This document shows, piece by piece, positions 1-7,491 of a stretch of 23,690 nucleotides of DNA (positions within the stretch are counted from its first letter, which is position 1; the number at the start of each line of letters is the position of its first letter). A program made the translations under genes and the position numbers. This stretch comes from an uncultured Bacilli bacterium. Its GTDB lineage: Bacteria; Bacillota_I; Bacilli_A; RF39; UBA660. The stretch is from the NCBI GenBank assembly GCA_934130215.1, contig CAKOXR010000010.1, positions 1 through 23,690 of the forward strand. The letters are read 5' to 3'. Under the pieces are notes generated by a model. It ran no database searches. It was not told the origin of the DNA and worked only from the letters and a program-made list of their open reading frames with translations.

Positions 1-375
1 CTACATAATAAAATGTTATATAAAACAAAATTAGATCATCCAAACTATGAATATATAGTAGTAGATCAATTTGCACCTAAATATGTATATTTTAATTATT
101 TAAAGGAAACAAAAAATGTAGTAAAAGATATAACTTTTTTAACAAAAGCAGAAGACCAAGTATTATCTGTAGCTTGTGCATCTGTTATATCAAGATATTT
201 ATTTTTAAAAGAATATGAAAAATTAAATCAATCATTGGGTATAATTTTACCTAAAGGAGCAGGTCCAATAGTAGATGAAGTAGGAAAAAAAATAGTAGAA
301 AAATTTGGTAAAGAAAAACTAAATGAAATAGCAAAATTAAGTTTTAAAAATACAGAAAAAATAATAAAAGAATAA
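1..375 (+). CDS. rnhC: Ribonuclease HIII, C-terminal part (5' end outside window)
   Basis: RNase HIII cleaves the RNA strand of RNA-DNA hybrids in the cytoplasm, removing R-loops and misincorporated ribonucleotides. The reading frame is open from base 1, so the gene is cut by the window edge; the first ATG, at 13, is internal, because the residues before it (LHNK) already match the family. Visible in order are LHNK, the VVDQF strand with a catalytic Asp, the TKAE motif followed by the SVACASVISRY helix typical of type 2 RNases H, LPKGAG, and a C-terminal KLSFKNT motif. The N-terminal TBP-like substrate-binding domain and the first two catalytic acidic residues are missing because of the truncation. 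This is the only plus-strand gene. It converges on rpe, 11 bp away, and shares a bidirectional terminator with it. The LHNK and KLSFKNT motifs favour HIII over HII. Confidence 0.9.
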   Translation, partial: LHNKMLYKTKLDHPNYEYIVVDQFAPKYVYFNYLKETKNVVKDITFLTKAEDQVLSVACASVISRYLFLKEYEKLNQSLGIILPKGAGPIVDEVGKKIVEKFGKEKLNEIAKLSFKNTEKIIKE

Positions 376-396
376 TTATTCCTTTATTATTTTTTT
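361..396. terminator. Bidirectional intrinsic terminator between rnhC and rpe
   Basis: An almost perfect palindrome spans 361-390: outer arms ATAATAAA (361-368) and TTTATTAT (383-390), one A/C mismatch, then the self-complementary core GAATAATTATTC (370-381). TTTTTT (391-396) follows on the plus strand. AAAAA (356-360) lies on the other side and gives a U-run for transcripts coming from rpe. The last codons of both convergent genes lie inside the stem. The stem is AT-rich, so its strength is uncertain. Confidence 0.75.
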
Positions 397-1001
397 AATT
401 CATCAATCTTTTCATAACTATTATTTGTAATATAAGAACCAACAACACACATAGAAGCACCAGCTTCTTTTATTTTTTTAATATTTGTATTATTTATTCC
501 TCCATCAACTTCTATAATAATATTATTATTTAAACTTTTTATTTTTTTTATTTTATCTAAACTTTCTTCTATAAATGTTTGACCTCCATAACCAGGTTCA
601 ACACTCATTATAAGAACTAAATCTATTTTATTAATAAAAGGCTCAATTAAACTAATATCAGTAGAAGGATTAATAGCAATACCAACTTTAATATTTTTAT
701 TTTTTATATAATCTATTAATTCTAAAGTATTACCAACTTCAATATGAAAAGTAATATATTTAGGTCTTAATAAAGAATATAATTCACAATATAATTTAAC
801 ATCTTTTACCATTAAATGAACATCAAGATTTTTTTTATTTTCATAAAAATAATTTCTTAAATTATTAAAATCTAAAGTTTCATTAGAAACAAACTCTCCA
901 TCCATTACATCAACATGTATATAATCTATAGCTGTTTTATTAAGTTCTTTAATTGTATTTTCTTTATCTTTACTAGATAAATAAGAACAAGATAATATCA
1001 T
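387..1001 (-). CDS. rpe: Ribulose-phosphate 3-epimerase
   Basis: This cytoplasmic TIM-barrel enzyme interconverts ribulose 5-phosphate and xylulose 5-phosphate in the pentose phosphate pathway. The active site is intact: HVDVMDG near residues 29-35, with metal-ligand His29 and catalytic Asp31; His62 in VHLM; FHIE near 85-88; the EPGYGGQ phosphate-binding loop near 135-141; and the second catalytic Asp166 in EVDGGIN. At 204 residues it is slightly shorter than the usual roughly 215-225. The start overlaps the rsgA stop as ATGA, implying translational coupling. It is the last gene of the rlmN-stp-prkC-rsgA-rpe operon. The thiN (thiamine pyrophosphokinase) gene that often follows rpe in Firmicutes is absent; the terminator follows directly. 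Confidence 0.93.
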   Translation of the reverse strand: MILSCSYLSSKDKENTIKELNKTAIDYIHVDVMDGEFVSNETLDFNNLRNYFYENKKNLDVHLMVKDVKLYCELYSLLRPKYITFHIEVGNTLELIDYIKNKNIKVGIAINPSTDISLIEPFINKIDLVLIMSVEPGYGGQTFIEESLDKIKKIKSLNNNIIIEVDGGINNTNIKKIKEAGASMCVVGSYITNNSYEKIDELKK

Positions 1002-1819
1002 TCTTCACCTCTTACAAACTTCAAATAATTTTCATATCTACTCTTTAATATATCCCCAGAATCAACATGTTTTTTAATCCCACAATTTTCTTCTTTAATA
1101 TGTTTACAATCTCTAAATTCACATTCATCTCTATATTTATCAAAATCAACAAAATTATCTTTAATTTCTATATTATTCATATTAAAATTAAGAGAAGAAA
1201 ATCCTGGTGTATCCGCAACCATACCATCAAATAAATCAAGTAACTCAACATGTCTAGTAGTATGTTTACCTCTACCTAGAGCAAATGAAATTTCATCTGT
1301 TTTTAAATTTAATTCAGGATTTAATTTATTAAGTAAAGTAGATTTACCTGCACCACTTTGACCTGTAAAAACAGTCAATTTATTTTTAAATATTTTTTTA
1401 ATTTTATCAATTTCTGTATTAATATAAACATCATAATACTTTTTGTAATAATTAATATATTTATAAATATCATTATTATTAAGTAAATCTAATTTACTAA
1501 AACATATAATAGGTTTTATATTATTATATTCTAAGATTACTAATAATTTATCTAATAAATTACTTTCAAAATCAGGATCTTTAACACTAACAACAATAAT
1601 TACTTGATCAATATTACTAACAGGTGGTCTAACTAATTCATTCTTTCTATTTAAAATTTCTAAAATAAATTTTTTGTTTTCATCAAATTTTACAAAATCT
1701 CCAACTAAAGGTGTAAGATTAAGAGATCTAAACTTTCCCCTAACCTTACAAACAATTAATTTATTATCATATTTAACTGTATAATCATTACTAAGAATCT
1801 TTACAATTCTACCAATCAT
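998..1819 (-). CDS. rsgA: Ribosome small-subunit-dependent GTPase A
   Basis: RsgA (YjeQ/YloQ) is a circularly permuted GTPase that acts late in 30S subunit maturation. The 273-residue protein shows the family order: an N-terminal OB-fold (about 1-65), then G4 (SKLD, 108-111), G1 or P-loop GQSGAGKST (153-161), the switch region with GRGKHTTRH, and G3 DTPG (203-206). A C-terminal zinc site follows with Cys233, Cys238, His240 and Cys246. All GTPase motifs are intact. It overlaps prkC upstream and rpe downstream by ATGA junctions. The linkage to the PASTA kinase and its phosphatase is conserved in Firmicutes, and in B. subtilis the homologue is a reported PrkC substrate, so regulation by phosphorylation is plausible but not shown here. 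Confidence 0.95.
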   Translation of the reverse strand: MIGRIVKILSNDYTVKYDNKLIVCKVRGKFRSLNLTPLVGDFVKFDENKKFILEILNRKNELVRPPVSNIDQVIIVVSVKDPDFESNLLDKLLVILEYNNIKPIICFSKLDLLNNNDIYKYINYYKKYYDVYINTEIDKIKKIFKNKLTVFTGQSGAGKSTLLNKLNPELNLKTDEISFALGRGKHTTRHVELLDLFDGMVADTPGFSSLNFNMNNIEIKDNFVDFDKYRDECEFRDCKHIKEENCGIKKHVDSGDILKSRYENYLKFVRGEE

Positions 1820-3519
1820 TCTTCAGGCACTTCTTGTTTATCACGAGCAACAGTAATACCAAAAGTAGCATTACCTGTAACAGGTGTACCAGCATCTCTT
1901 GTTTGATGTATTATAGTTCCATCAGGATAATTAGTATTTTCATCATAATCAACAGTTAATATAACATTATATTTTTCACAAAATTCACGAATAGATTTTT
2001 CAGTATAAGTTCCATCAGTAAAATCAGGATATAAAATTTTAATATCAGGTATATATAATGTAACAGTATTACCCTCTACTAATTCACTACCTGCTTCTGG
2101 AGATTGTTTAATAATTAAGTCTTCTTTTGGTTTTTCGCTTTGAGGAACTTCTTCTTTTTCAATTATAACATTAATACCATATGCTTCTAAAGCTCCTTTA
2201 ACTTCTAAATAATTTTTACCCTTATAATCTTCTAATGTAATACCTTTAGCACCTAATGATGTATATATTTTAATATTTGTACCAGTTTTAACAGTTCTAC
2301 CTGCTAAAGGATTTGTTTTAACAACTAAACCTTCTTTAACTGTTGAACTATTGATTTCAAGAACTTCATCATCTACAACTAAACCAGCTTTTTCGAGTTC
2401 TTTTATAGCTTCTTCAGTTGTTTTTGATGTAACATTTGGTATAATTACATCTTTTGCTTTACTTCTTGAAAAAATTATTAAAGTTGTTAATAATCCAATA
2501 ACAGCCAAAGAACAAACAGTAAGAAGTATAATTAATATTATTTTTGATTTATTTTTTTTCTTATTTTCTACAATAGTATCTTCTAATGAAACCTGCTCAA
2601 TAGGTTCCTTTTTTTCATTACTAACTTCATTTTCCATATCTTTTACAACTACCTTTTCTGGATATTTATATATATATCTTCGATCATGTAAATGATCTTG
2701 ATCTAAACAATGATCTAAATCATATAACATTTCACTTGCATTTGCATATCTATTTTCAGGATTCTTAGCACATGCTTTTAATATAATGTTTTCAACACTT
2801 TGTGGTATATCATCTCTATACATTGAAAGACTAGGTAATGGTTCTTTTAATTGTTTAATAGCAATCTCAACTGCTGTTTCACCTTTAAATGGAACTTTAC
2901 CAGTTAACATTTCAAACATCATAATTCCAAGTGAATAAAGATCACTTCTAATAGTAGAACCAGTACCATTTGCTTGTTCTGGTGGTAAATAATGAACAGA
3001 TCCCATAACAGAATTAGTTTGAGTTAAACTTTCAGAATTACTTGCAACAGCAATACCAAAATCAGTTATTTTTACAAGTCCATCATCTAATACCATTATA
3101 TTTTGAGGTTTAATATCACGATGTATTATAAAACTAGCATGAGCACATTCTAAACCAGAAGCAACTTGTTTTGTAATATCTAATGCTTCTGCTAAGATCA
3201 TTTTTCCTCTTTTTTTAATTAATGTTTTTAAAGTTACTCCGTCAACATATTCCATTACAATAAAATAGTTTCCATTTTCTTCTCCTACATCATATATTTC
3301 TACTATATTGGGATGTGCTAGTGAAGATGCAGATATTGCTTCTCTTTTAAATCTTTTAACAAATTTTTCATCATTTGAAAGATCGCCTCTTAATATTTTT
3401 ACGGCAACATTTCTTTTTAAAATAGGATCATAAGCCAAATAAACATTAGCCATTCCACCTTCTCCTATTAGTTTGATTATTTCATATCTTCCATTTATAA
3501 CTTGCCCACTACTAAGCAT
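1816..3519 (-). CDS. prkC: PASTA-domain Ser/Thr protein kinase (PrkC/StkP family)
   Basis: This membrane sensor kinase responds to peptidoglycan or muropeptides in the related PrkC and StkP proteins and phosphorylates cell-wall, division and translation proteins. The 567-residue protein has a cytoplasmic kinase domain (about 12-270) with the glycine loop GEGGMANVY (19-27), ATP-binding Lys41, the HRDIKPQN catalytic loop (133-140) and DFG (153-155). A charged juxtamembrane segment follows, then one transmembrane helix (about 326-350) and three extracellular PASTA repeats (about 357-422, 426-492, 495-562). All catalytic residues are present, so it should be active. Stp lies 1 bp upstream and is its likely cognate phosphatase; rsgA overlaps downstream by 4 bp. 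Three PASTA repeats is the usual number in this group. Confidence 0.95.
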   Translation of the reverse strand: MLSSGQVINGRYEIIKLIGEGGMANVYLAYDPILKRNVAVKILRGDLSNDEKFVKRFKREAISASSLAHPNIVEIYDVGEENGNYFIVMEYVDGVTLKTLIKKRGKMILAEALDITKQVASGLECAHASFIIHRDIKPQNIMVLDDGLVKITDFGIAVASNSESLTQTNSVMGSVHYLPPEQANGTGSTIRSDLYSLGIMMFEMLTGKVPFKGETAVEIAIKQLKEPLPSLSMYRDDIPQSVENIILKACAKNPENRYANASEMLYDLDHCLDQDHLHDRRYIYKYPEKVVVKDMENEVSNEKKEPIEQVSLEDTIVENKKKNKSKIILIILLTVCSLAVIGLLTTLIIFSRSKAKDVIIPNVTSKTTEEAIKELEKAGLVVDDEVLEINSSTVKEGLVVKTNPLAGRTVKTGTNIKIYTSLGAKGITLEDYKGKNYLEVKGALEAYGINVIIEKEEVPQSEKPKEDLIIKQSPEAGSELVEGNTVTLYIPDIKILYPDFTDGTYTEKSIREFCEKYNVILTVDYDENTNYPDGTIIHQTRDAGTPVTGNATFGITVARDKQEVPEE

Positions 3520-3520
3520 T

Positions 3521-4255
3521 TTATCCCTCTTTCTTCTCTAAAAATGCAATTGAAATGTTATCTGTTCCACCTCTATTATTGCATTTAACTATCAATTTTT
3601 TAACTCTATTTTCTATAGGAATATCTTCTATTAATACTTTTATTATTTGTTCATCTTTTAACATATTAGTTAAACCATCACTACATAAAAGAACACCATC
3701 AACATCAGTTTCTACATCAAATATATCCATTTCAACACTCATATTTGTTCCAAGTGCTCTCATTAATACATTTCTTCTTGGATGTTCTCTTGCTTCTTCT
3801 TCTGTTAATTCGCCTGATTTTACTAATAAATTAACTAATGTATGGTCAATAGTAATTTTATGTAAACGATTATTTTTTAAAACATAACCACTACTATCTC
3901 CTATGTTTCCAAATAATAAATAATCATCTGTTATTAAACTCATTACAATTGTTGTTCCCATTCCCATACTATCAGGATTATCTATTGTGTATTTATATAT
4001 TAATACATTAGATTCACTTATTACATTTTTCATCCATTCTTTTGCTTCTTCTTTTGTTCCTAGTTCTTTTTTGTCGGTAAAACTTTTACCTACATGTGAA
4101 ACAACAATACTAGAAGCTACTTCTCCTGATCTATGTCCACCCATTCCATCAGCGACTATCATCAATTTTTCGCCTTTTTCGTTTGTCATTACAACAACAC
4201 TATCTTCGTTATGGGTTCTAACTTTACCTGGATCTGTTAAATAATAACTATTCAC
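3521..4255 (-). CDS. stp: PP2C-type Ser/Thr protein phosphatase, cognate of PrkC
   Basis: This cytoplasmic metal-dependent phosphatase reverses PrkC phosphorylation. PP2C motifs are present: DPGKVRTHNED at the N terminus, VADGMGGH with metal-binding Asp, GMGTT, GDSSGY, LCSDGLT and the C-terminal GGTDNIS. I start it at the GTG at 4255, not at the ATG at 4270. An AGGAGGG ribosome-binding site lies at 4261-4267, about 5-6 nt before the GTG and inside the first codons of the longer version. The shorter product begins NSYYLTDPGKVR after Met, the usual family N terminus. With this start the gene overlaps the rlmN stop by 8 bp. It is 244 residues, normal for the family. Confidence 0.92.
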   Translation of the reverse strand: MNSYYLTDPGKVRTHNEDSVVVMTNEKGEKLMIVADGMGGHRSGEVASSIVVSHVGKSFTDKKELGTKEEAKEWMKNVISESNVLIYKYTIDNPDSMGMGTTIVMSLITDDYLLFGNIGDSSGYVLKNNRLHKITIDHTLVNLLVKSGELTEEEAREHPRRNVLMRALGTNMSVEMDIFDVETDVDGVLLCSDGLTNMLKDEQIIKVLIEDIPIENRVKKLIVKCNNRGGTDNISIAFLEKKEG

Positions 4256-5276
4256 TTTTTCCCTCCTCATAGTCGGATCTTAATTGTCCACATGCTGCTT
4301 TTACTTTACTTCCAAATTCTCGTCTTATTGTAGAACATATTCCATTTTCTAATAGATAATTATGAAATTCTTTTATTTTTTCATCGGATGTTCTTTTATA
4401 TTCAATATGACTTGTTGCATTATATGGTATTAAATTAACATAAGCATTCATGCCTTTTAATAATTGACATAATTCTTTAGCATTTTCTAAACTATCATTT
4501 ATATTATCTAATAAAATATATTCAAAAGTTACTCTTCTATTTGTTTTATTTATATATTCTTTAACTGCTTTTATAACTTCTTCTATTTTATATGCTTTAT
4601 TTATGTTCATTATTTTACTTCTTAATTCATTATTTGAAGCATGTAAACTAATTGCTAAATTAACTTGTTTTCCGTCTTCTATAAATTTATATATTTTTGG
4701 TACAATACCACATGTTGATACTGTTATATGTCTTGATCCTATTGCTAATCCAAATGGATTGTTTATTATATTTATAAAGTTGATAATATTTTCATAATTA
4801 TCAAATGGTTCTCCTATTCCCATTAATACTACTCTTGTTATTTTTATTTTTAATTCTTTTTCTATTATTAGTATTGGTAAAACCATTTCATAGCATTCTA
4901 AATTTCTAACTTTTTTTCTTCTTCCACTTTCACAAAAAGTACATCCCATATTACATCCAACTTGAGTTGATAAACAGATACTATATCCATAATCATGATG
5001 CATAACTACTGCTTCTACTATTTGTTTATCTTCTAATTTAAATAAGAATTTATAAACATCCGTATCAGATAGTTTAGATATTATTTCTATTTTACCAAAA
5101 TTAAAATCTTTTTTTAATTCTTCTCTTAATTCTTTTTTTATATTTTCCATTTTATCAAAAGATTCAACTCTTTTTTGATATAACCATTCATATATTTGTT
5201 TTGCTCTATATTTTTTATCATTTTTGTTTATAAAATAGTGTTCTAATTGTTCTAGTGATAAATTATATATATTCAT
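4248..5276 (-). CDS. rlmN: 23S rRNA (adenine-2503-C2) methyltransferase, radical SAM
   Basis: RlmN methylates C2 of A2503 in 23S rRNA and also A37 of some tRNAs. The 342-residue protein has the radical-SAM cluster motif CxxxCxxC at Cys108, Cys112 and Cys115, the covalent-intermediate cysteine Cys101 seven residues before it, the SAM-binding GIGEPFDN motif, and the methyl-carrying cysteine Cys329 in AACGQL. The spacing between Cys101 and the cluster matches E. coli RlmN (118, 125, 129, 132). After the cluster the sequence reads ESGRRKKVRNL rather than the common AST or ATG form. Cfr is the main alternative, but the operon position upstream of stp-prkC-rsgA-rpe supports RlmN. It is the first gene of that operon, with AGAGGA just before the ATG. 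Confidence 0.92.
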   Translation of the reverse strand: MNIYNLSLEQLEHYFINKNDKKYRAKQIYEWLYQKRVESFDKMENIKKELREELKKDFNFGKIEIISKLSDTDVYKFLFKLEDKQIVEAVVMHHDYGYSICLSTQVGCNMGCTFCESGRRKKVRNLECYEMVLPILIIEKELKIKITRVVLMGIGEPFDNYENIINFINIINNPFGLAIGSRHITVSTCGIVPKIYKFIEDGKQVNLAISLHASNNELRSKIMNINKAYKIEEVIKAVKEYINKTNRRVTFEYILLDNINDSLENAKELCQLLKGMNAYVNLIPYNATSHIEYKRTSDEKIKEFHNYLLENGICSTIRREFGSKVKAACGQLRSDYEEGKSE

Positions 5277-5294
5277 TTCCTCTACCCCACATTA

Positions 5295-5303
5295 ATTATA
5301 ACA
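5295..5303 (-). promoter_or_regulatory. Candidate extended -10 promoter for the rlmN operon
   Basis: On the minus strand TGTTATAAT fits the extended -10 consensus TGnTATAAT; the TATAAT is at 5295-5300. No good -35 box lies 16-18 bp upstream, only T-rich sequence, which is acceptable for extended -10 promoters. Transcription would begin near 5288, giving a leader of about 12 nt. A second plain TATAAT lies at 5305-5310. The rest of 5277-5419 is very AT-rich and shows no gene or structured RNA that I can recognise. Confidence 0.5.
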
Positions 5304-5419
5304 AATTATAAAAAAAAACAAAAGTTTTTTACTTCTTAGTTTGACATTTTTATATTTTTTTTATTTATTTATACATTTTTTTATATTTGATTTACATTTA
5401 TAGACAGTATAATTTTTTT

Positions 5420-5800
5420 TTAAATTATTATTTTTATAAATTTTTGAGTAAAAGTATATATATTCTTATTAACTTCTATTACTATATTTGATTTTAATAT
5501 AGTTGCAAGCATTACAACACATTGTTTTATAAAAACTCTTGGTATATACCTTCATCCACCACGATGAATATTGTTTGAGGTCGAAAATATCGACCTCAAA
5601 CAATTAAGTATTTCTGATTCACTCAATGTAAAGCTAAATCTTTCAGGAAACTTAATTAAATTATTTTTTACAGCCTCATTTATTCTTTTCGTTTCAACTC
5701 CATATAATTTGGCTAAATCACTATCTAACATTACCTGTTTTCCTCTTATTTCATATATCATATCTTCTACCTTTTTATCATCAACAATTATTTCATTCAT
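5420..5800 (-). pseudogene. ORF6N-domain protein, copy 1, broken by a nonsense codon
   Basis: ORF6N is a DNA-binding-associated domain of phage and mobile-element proteins in the KilA-N/Bro group; its cellular role is not established. The open part (82 codons, 5552-5800) carries the family signature YEIRGKQVMLDSDLAKLYGV, then ETKRINEAVKNN, KFPERFSF and LRSIFSTSNN. A TGA at 5552-5554 interrupts it. Past this stop the same frame continues as RYIPRVFIKQCVVML and ATILKSNIVIEVN to a TAA at 5420-5422, which matches the family's usual GGRRYLP-FTEQGVAML continuation. One C-to-T change (CGA to TGA) restores GGRRY. The downstream half has also drifted (FTEQGV became FIKQCV), so it has been dead for some time or is under weak constraint. 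A good ribosome-binding site (AAGGAGAG) precedes the ATG, so a truncated N-terminal domain could still be made. It contains the 15-bp inverted repeat at 5570-5604. Confidence 0.82.
5570..5604. repeat. Perfect 15-bp inverted repeat inside ORF6N copy 1
   Basis: Arms ATTGTTTGAGGTCGA (5570-5584) and TCGACCTCAAACAAT (5590-5604) are exact reverse complements around a 5-nt loop. They encode the NCLRSIFSTSNN segment on the minus strand. No T-run follows, and the position is mid-gene, so it is not an ordinary terminator. The same position in copy 2 also holds a hairpin. Confidence 0.95.
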
Positions 5801-5829
5801 ATTTTTCTCTCCTTCATATATTTAATAAT

Positions 5830-6065
5830 CTAATATTTCCATAAAGTATCTATAATTCTTACACTAATTCCTACAGCAATCTTTGACTCCAATACTATTA
5901 ACACATTGTTTCATAATTTATGTGTCTAATCTTCTTGTTCAAGGTCTAAATTTTCGACCTTGAACAAAATGCCAATTCTTCATTAGATAATTTAAAACTA
6001 AATCTATCCGGAAACTTAATTAAATTATTTTTACAGTCCCATTTATTCTTTCATTTATTTTATCC
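5830..6065 (-). pseudogene. ORF6N-domain protein, copy 2, heavily degraded remnant
   Basis: This is a second ORF6N relic in tandem, upstream of copy 1 on the minus strand. Recognisable pieces in order are: ERINGTVK (compare KRINEAVK in copy 1); a frameshift at 6028-6032, where copy 1 has six T and this copy five; NNLIKFPDRFSFKLSNEEL; CSRSKI, a TAG stop, then TLNKKIRHI; stops in the next stretch; and, in another frame, SKIAVGISVRIIDTLWKY ending at the TAG at 5830-5832. The last piece matches the family's usual SKIA-EIS-RIM region. The N-terminal IRGKQVMLDSDLA part is gone. With at least two frameshifts and several stops it cannot encode a functional protein. Together with the terminator at its right it fills the 5801-6138 stretch, which otherwise holds no gene. 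Confidence 0.72.
5935..5967. repeat. 12-bp inverted repeat inside ORF6N copy 2
   Basis: Arms TTGTTCAAGGTC (5935-5946) and GACCTTGAACAA (5956-5967) pair perfectly around a 9-nt loop. The location matches the hairpin of copy 1 (12-bp core arms 5571-5582 and 5592-5603, also with 9 nt between). Two base pairs differ from copy 1, each with its partner changed to match. Confidence 0.9.
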
Positions 6066-6112
6066 TACACATATACTATACAAAAAAAAATAGAAAATCC
6101 CTTTTAAAATGC

Positions 6113-6140
6113 AAAAAAAATTTCACCTTCGTGAAACTTT
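6113..6140 (-). terminator. Intrinsic terminator of the polysaccharide operon
   Basis: Read on the minus strand, AAAGTTTCAC (6140-6131), loop GAAG, GTGAAATTTT (6126-6117) form a 10-bp stem with one G-T wobble, and the T-run continues through 6113 (8 T in total at 6120-6113). The stem begins within the ugd stop codon (6139-6141). It is the clearest terminator in the window and marks the operon end. Confidence 0.88.
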
Positions 6141-7476
6141 ATTTTTTTCTCAAAACCGTTTCTCTACCAACAGAAACATATTCAATATTTGCTTTTGCCA
6201 TTTCTTTTAAATTATAACAATTCCTACCATCTAATACTAAAGGTTCCTTCATTAATTTTAAATAATTGTTAATATCATAATTTACTACATCAGGCCATTC
6301 TGTCATTATTAATGTTGCATCACAACCAGTTATTGCTTCATCAATAGAATCAAAATATTCAATCTTACCATTAGTAATTTTAGAAGCAATCTTTTTCTTA
6401 AAACTCTCTACACTAATAGGATCATAAGCCCGTACATTCGCACCTTCATCTAATAATAATTCTATATTATCAATAGAAGGAGCCTCTCGCAAATCATCAG
6501 TACCAGGTTTAAAAGTTAAACCCAAAACGGCAATATTTTTATCTTCTAAACTATCAAAATGTTCTTTCAATTTTCTATACATCAAAATCTTTTGAGCCTT
6601 ATTTACCTCAATACATGCCTTTACAGTCTTTAGTTCACAATCTAAATCTTTACTTAACCAGTGCAAAGCTTTAGTATCTTTTGGAAAACAAGAACCACCA
6701 AAACCAATACCTGGTTTTAAAAATTTATTACCTATTCTTGAATCAAAGCCCATTCCTTTAGTTACTTCATCAATATTAGCACCAACTCTTTCACAAAAGT
6801 TTGCAATCTCATTAATATAAGAAATCTTAAGTGCAAGAAAATCATTTGATGCATATTTTACCATTTCACTACTTCTTCTATCCATTGATAAATAAGGAAC
6901 ATTATATGGTTTTTTAGTTAAAGGTAAATATAACTTTTTCATTATTCTTTTAGAAACATTACTTTCAGTACCAACAACAATTCTTGATGCATATAATGTA
7001 TCTTTTAAAGCAGAGCCTTGTGCTAAAAACTCAGGATTAGAGGCAACATATACTTTTATACCTTTTTTTACATTTTTATTTAAATAATCCTCTATTTTAT
7101 CATTTGTTCCAATAGGAACAGTAGATTTAACAACCACTACAACATCTTTTTGAACACTATCCGCAATTTGTTTAACAACAGTTTTAACATAATCTAAATT
7201 AGCAGATCCATCTTCCCTTTCAGGAGTACCAACACCAATAAAAATAACATCAGCATCCCTATAAGCAGTTTCATAATCAGTTGTATAGTTTAATCTTTCT
7301 TTATTTAACAACATTAAATCCTCTAATCCTTCTTCATAAATAGGACTCTTACCAGATTTCATTATTTTAATTTTTTCTTCATCAACATCAACACATGTTA
7401 CATTATGACCAATATGTGCAAGTGCAACACCAGTTACTAAACCAACATACCCTGTTCCTGCAACAGCTACTTTCAT
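6139..7476 (-). CDS. ugd: UDP-glucose 6-dehydrogenase
   Basis: This cytoplasmic enzyme oxidises UDP-glucose to UDP-glucuronate using two NAD+, supplying uronic acid for surface polysaccharide. The 445-residue protein starts with the Rossmann motif GTGYVGLVTG (7-16). It has the central lysine Lys217 in FLALKISYINE and the catalytic cysteine Cys263 in GFGGSCFPKD, then a C-terminal UDP-binding domain with LTFKPGTDDLREAP. Length and motifs fit UDP-glucose dehydrogenase; UDP-ManNAc dehydrogenase is less likely. It is the last gene of the polysaccharide operon, 15 bp after the epimerase, with a strong GGAGGA ribosome-binding site. The neighbouring epimerase probably uses its product. Confidence 0.93.
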   Translation of the reverse strand: MKVAVAGTGYVGLVTGVALAHIGHNVTCVDVDEEKIKIMKSGKSPIYEEGLEDLMLLNKERLNYTTDYETAYRDADVIFIGVGTPEREDGSANLDYVKTVVKQIADSVQKDVVVVVKSTVPIGTNDKIEDYLNKNVKKGIKVYVASNPEFLAQGSALKDTLYASRIVVGTESNVSKRIMKKLYLPLTKKPYNVPYLSMDRRSSEMVKYASNDFLALKISYINEIANFCERVGANIDEVTKGMGFDSRIGNKFLKPGIGFGGSCFPKDTKALHWLSKDLDCELKTVKACIEVNKAQKILMYRKLKEHFDSLEDKNIAVLGLTFKPGTDDLREAPSIDNIELLLDEGANVRAYDPISVESFKKKIASKITNGKIEYFDSIDEAITGCDATLIMTEWPDVVNYDINNYLKLMKEPLVLDGRNCYNLKEMAKANIEYVSVGRETVLRKK

Positions 7477-7491
7477 AAATCATTCCTCCAT

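Noticed and set aside
2351..2695. Plus-strand frame inside prkC (and similar ones at 3555-3887, 3987-4244, 4603-4797, 17491-17733)
   Set aside because: Each is antisense to a gene with clear domains, Ser/Thr/Phe/Ile-rich in the way of complementary AT-rich frames, and matches no family.
5341..5413. TTGACA at 5341 and TATAAT at 5408 on the plus strand as a promoter
   Set aside because: They are too far apart to belong together, neither has a good partner at 16-18 bp, and no plus-strand gene follows.
5552..5554. TGA read as tryptophan (mycoplasma code) in ORF6N copy 1
   Set aside because: TGA is the true stop of rsgA, prkC and dgkA and Trp is TGG throughout, so the standard code applies.
5570..5604. 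Hairpin in ORF6N copy 1 as an intrinsic terminator
   Set aside because: No T-run follows on either strand and the location is mid-gene.
5571..5825. 84-codon plus-strand frame opposite ORF6N copy 1
   Set aside because: It lies antisense to a recognisable domain, has no ribosome-binding site, and is open mainly because of the inverted repeat and AT-rich codons.
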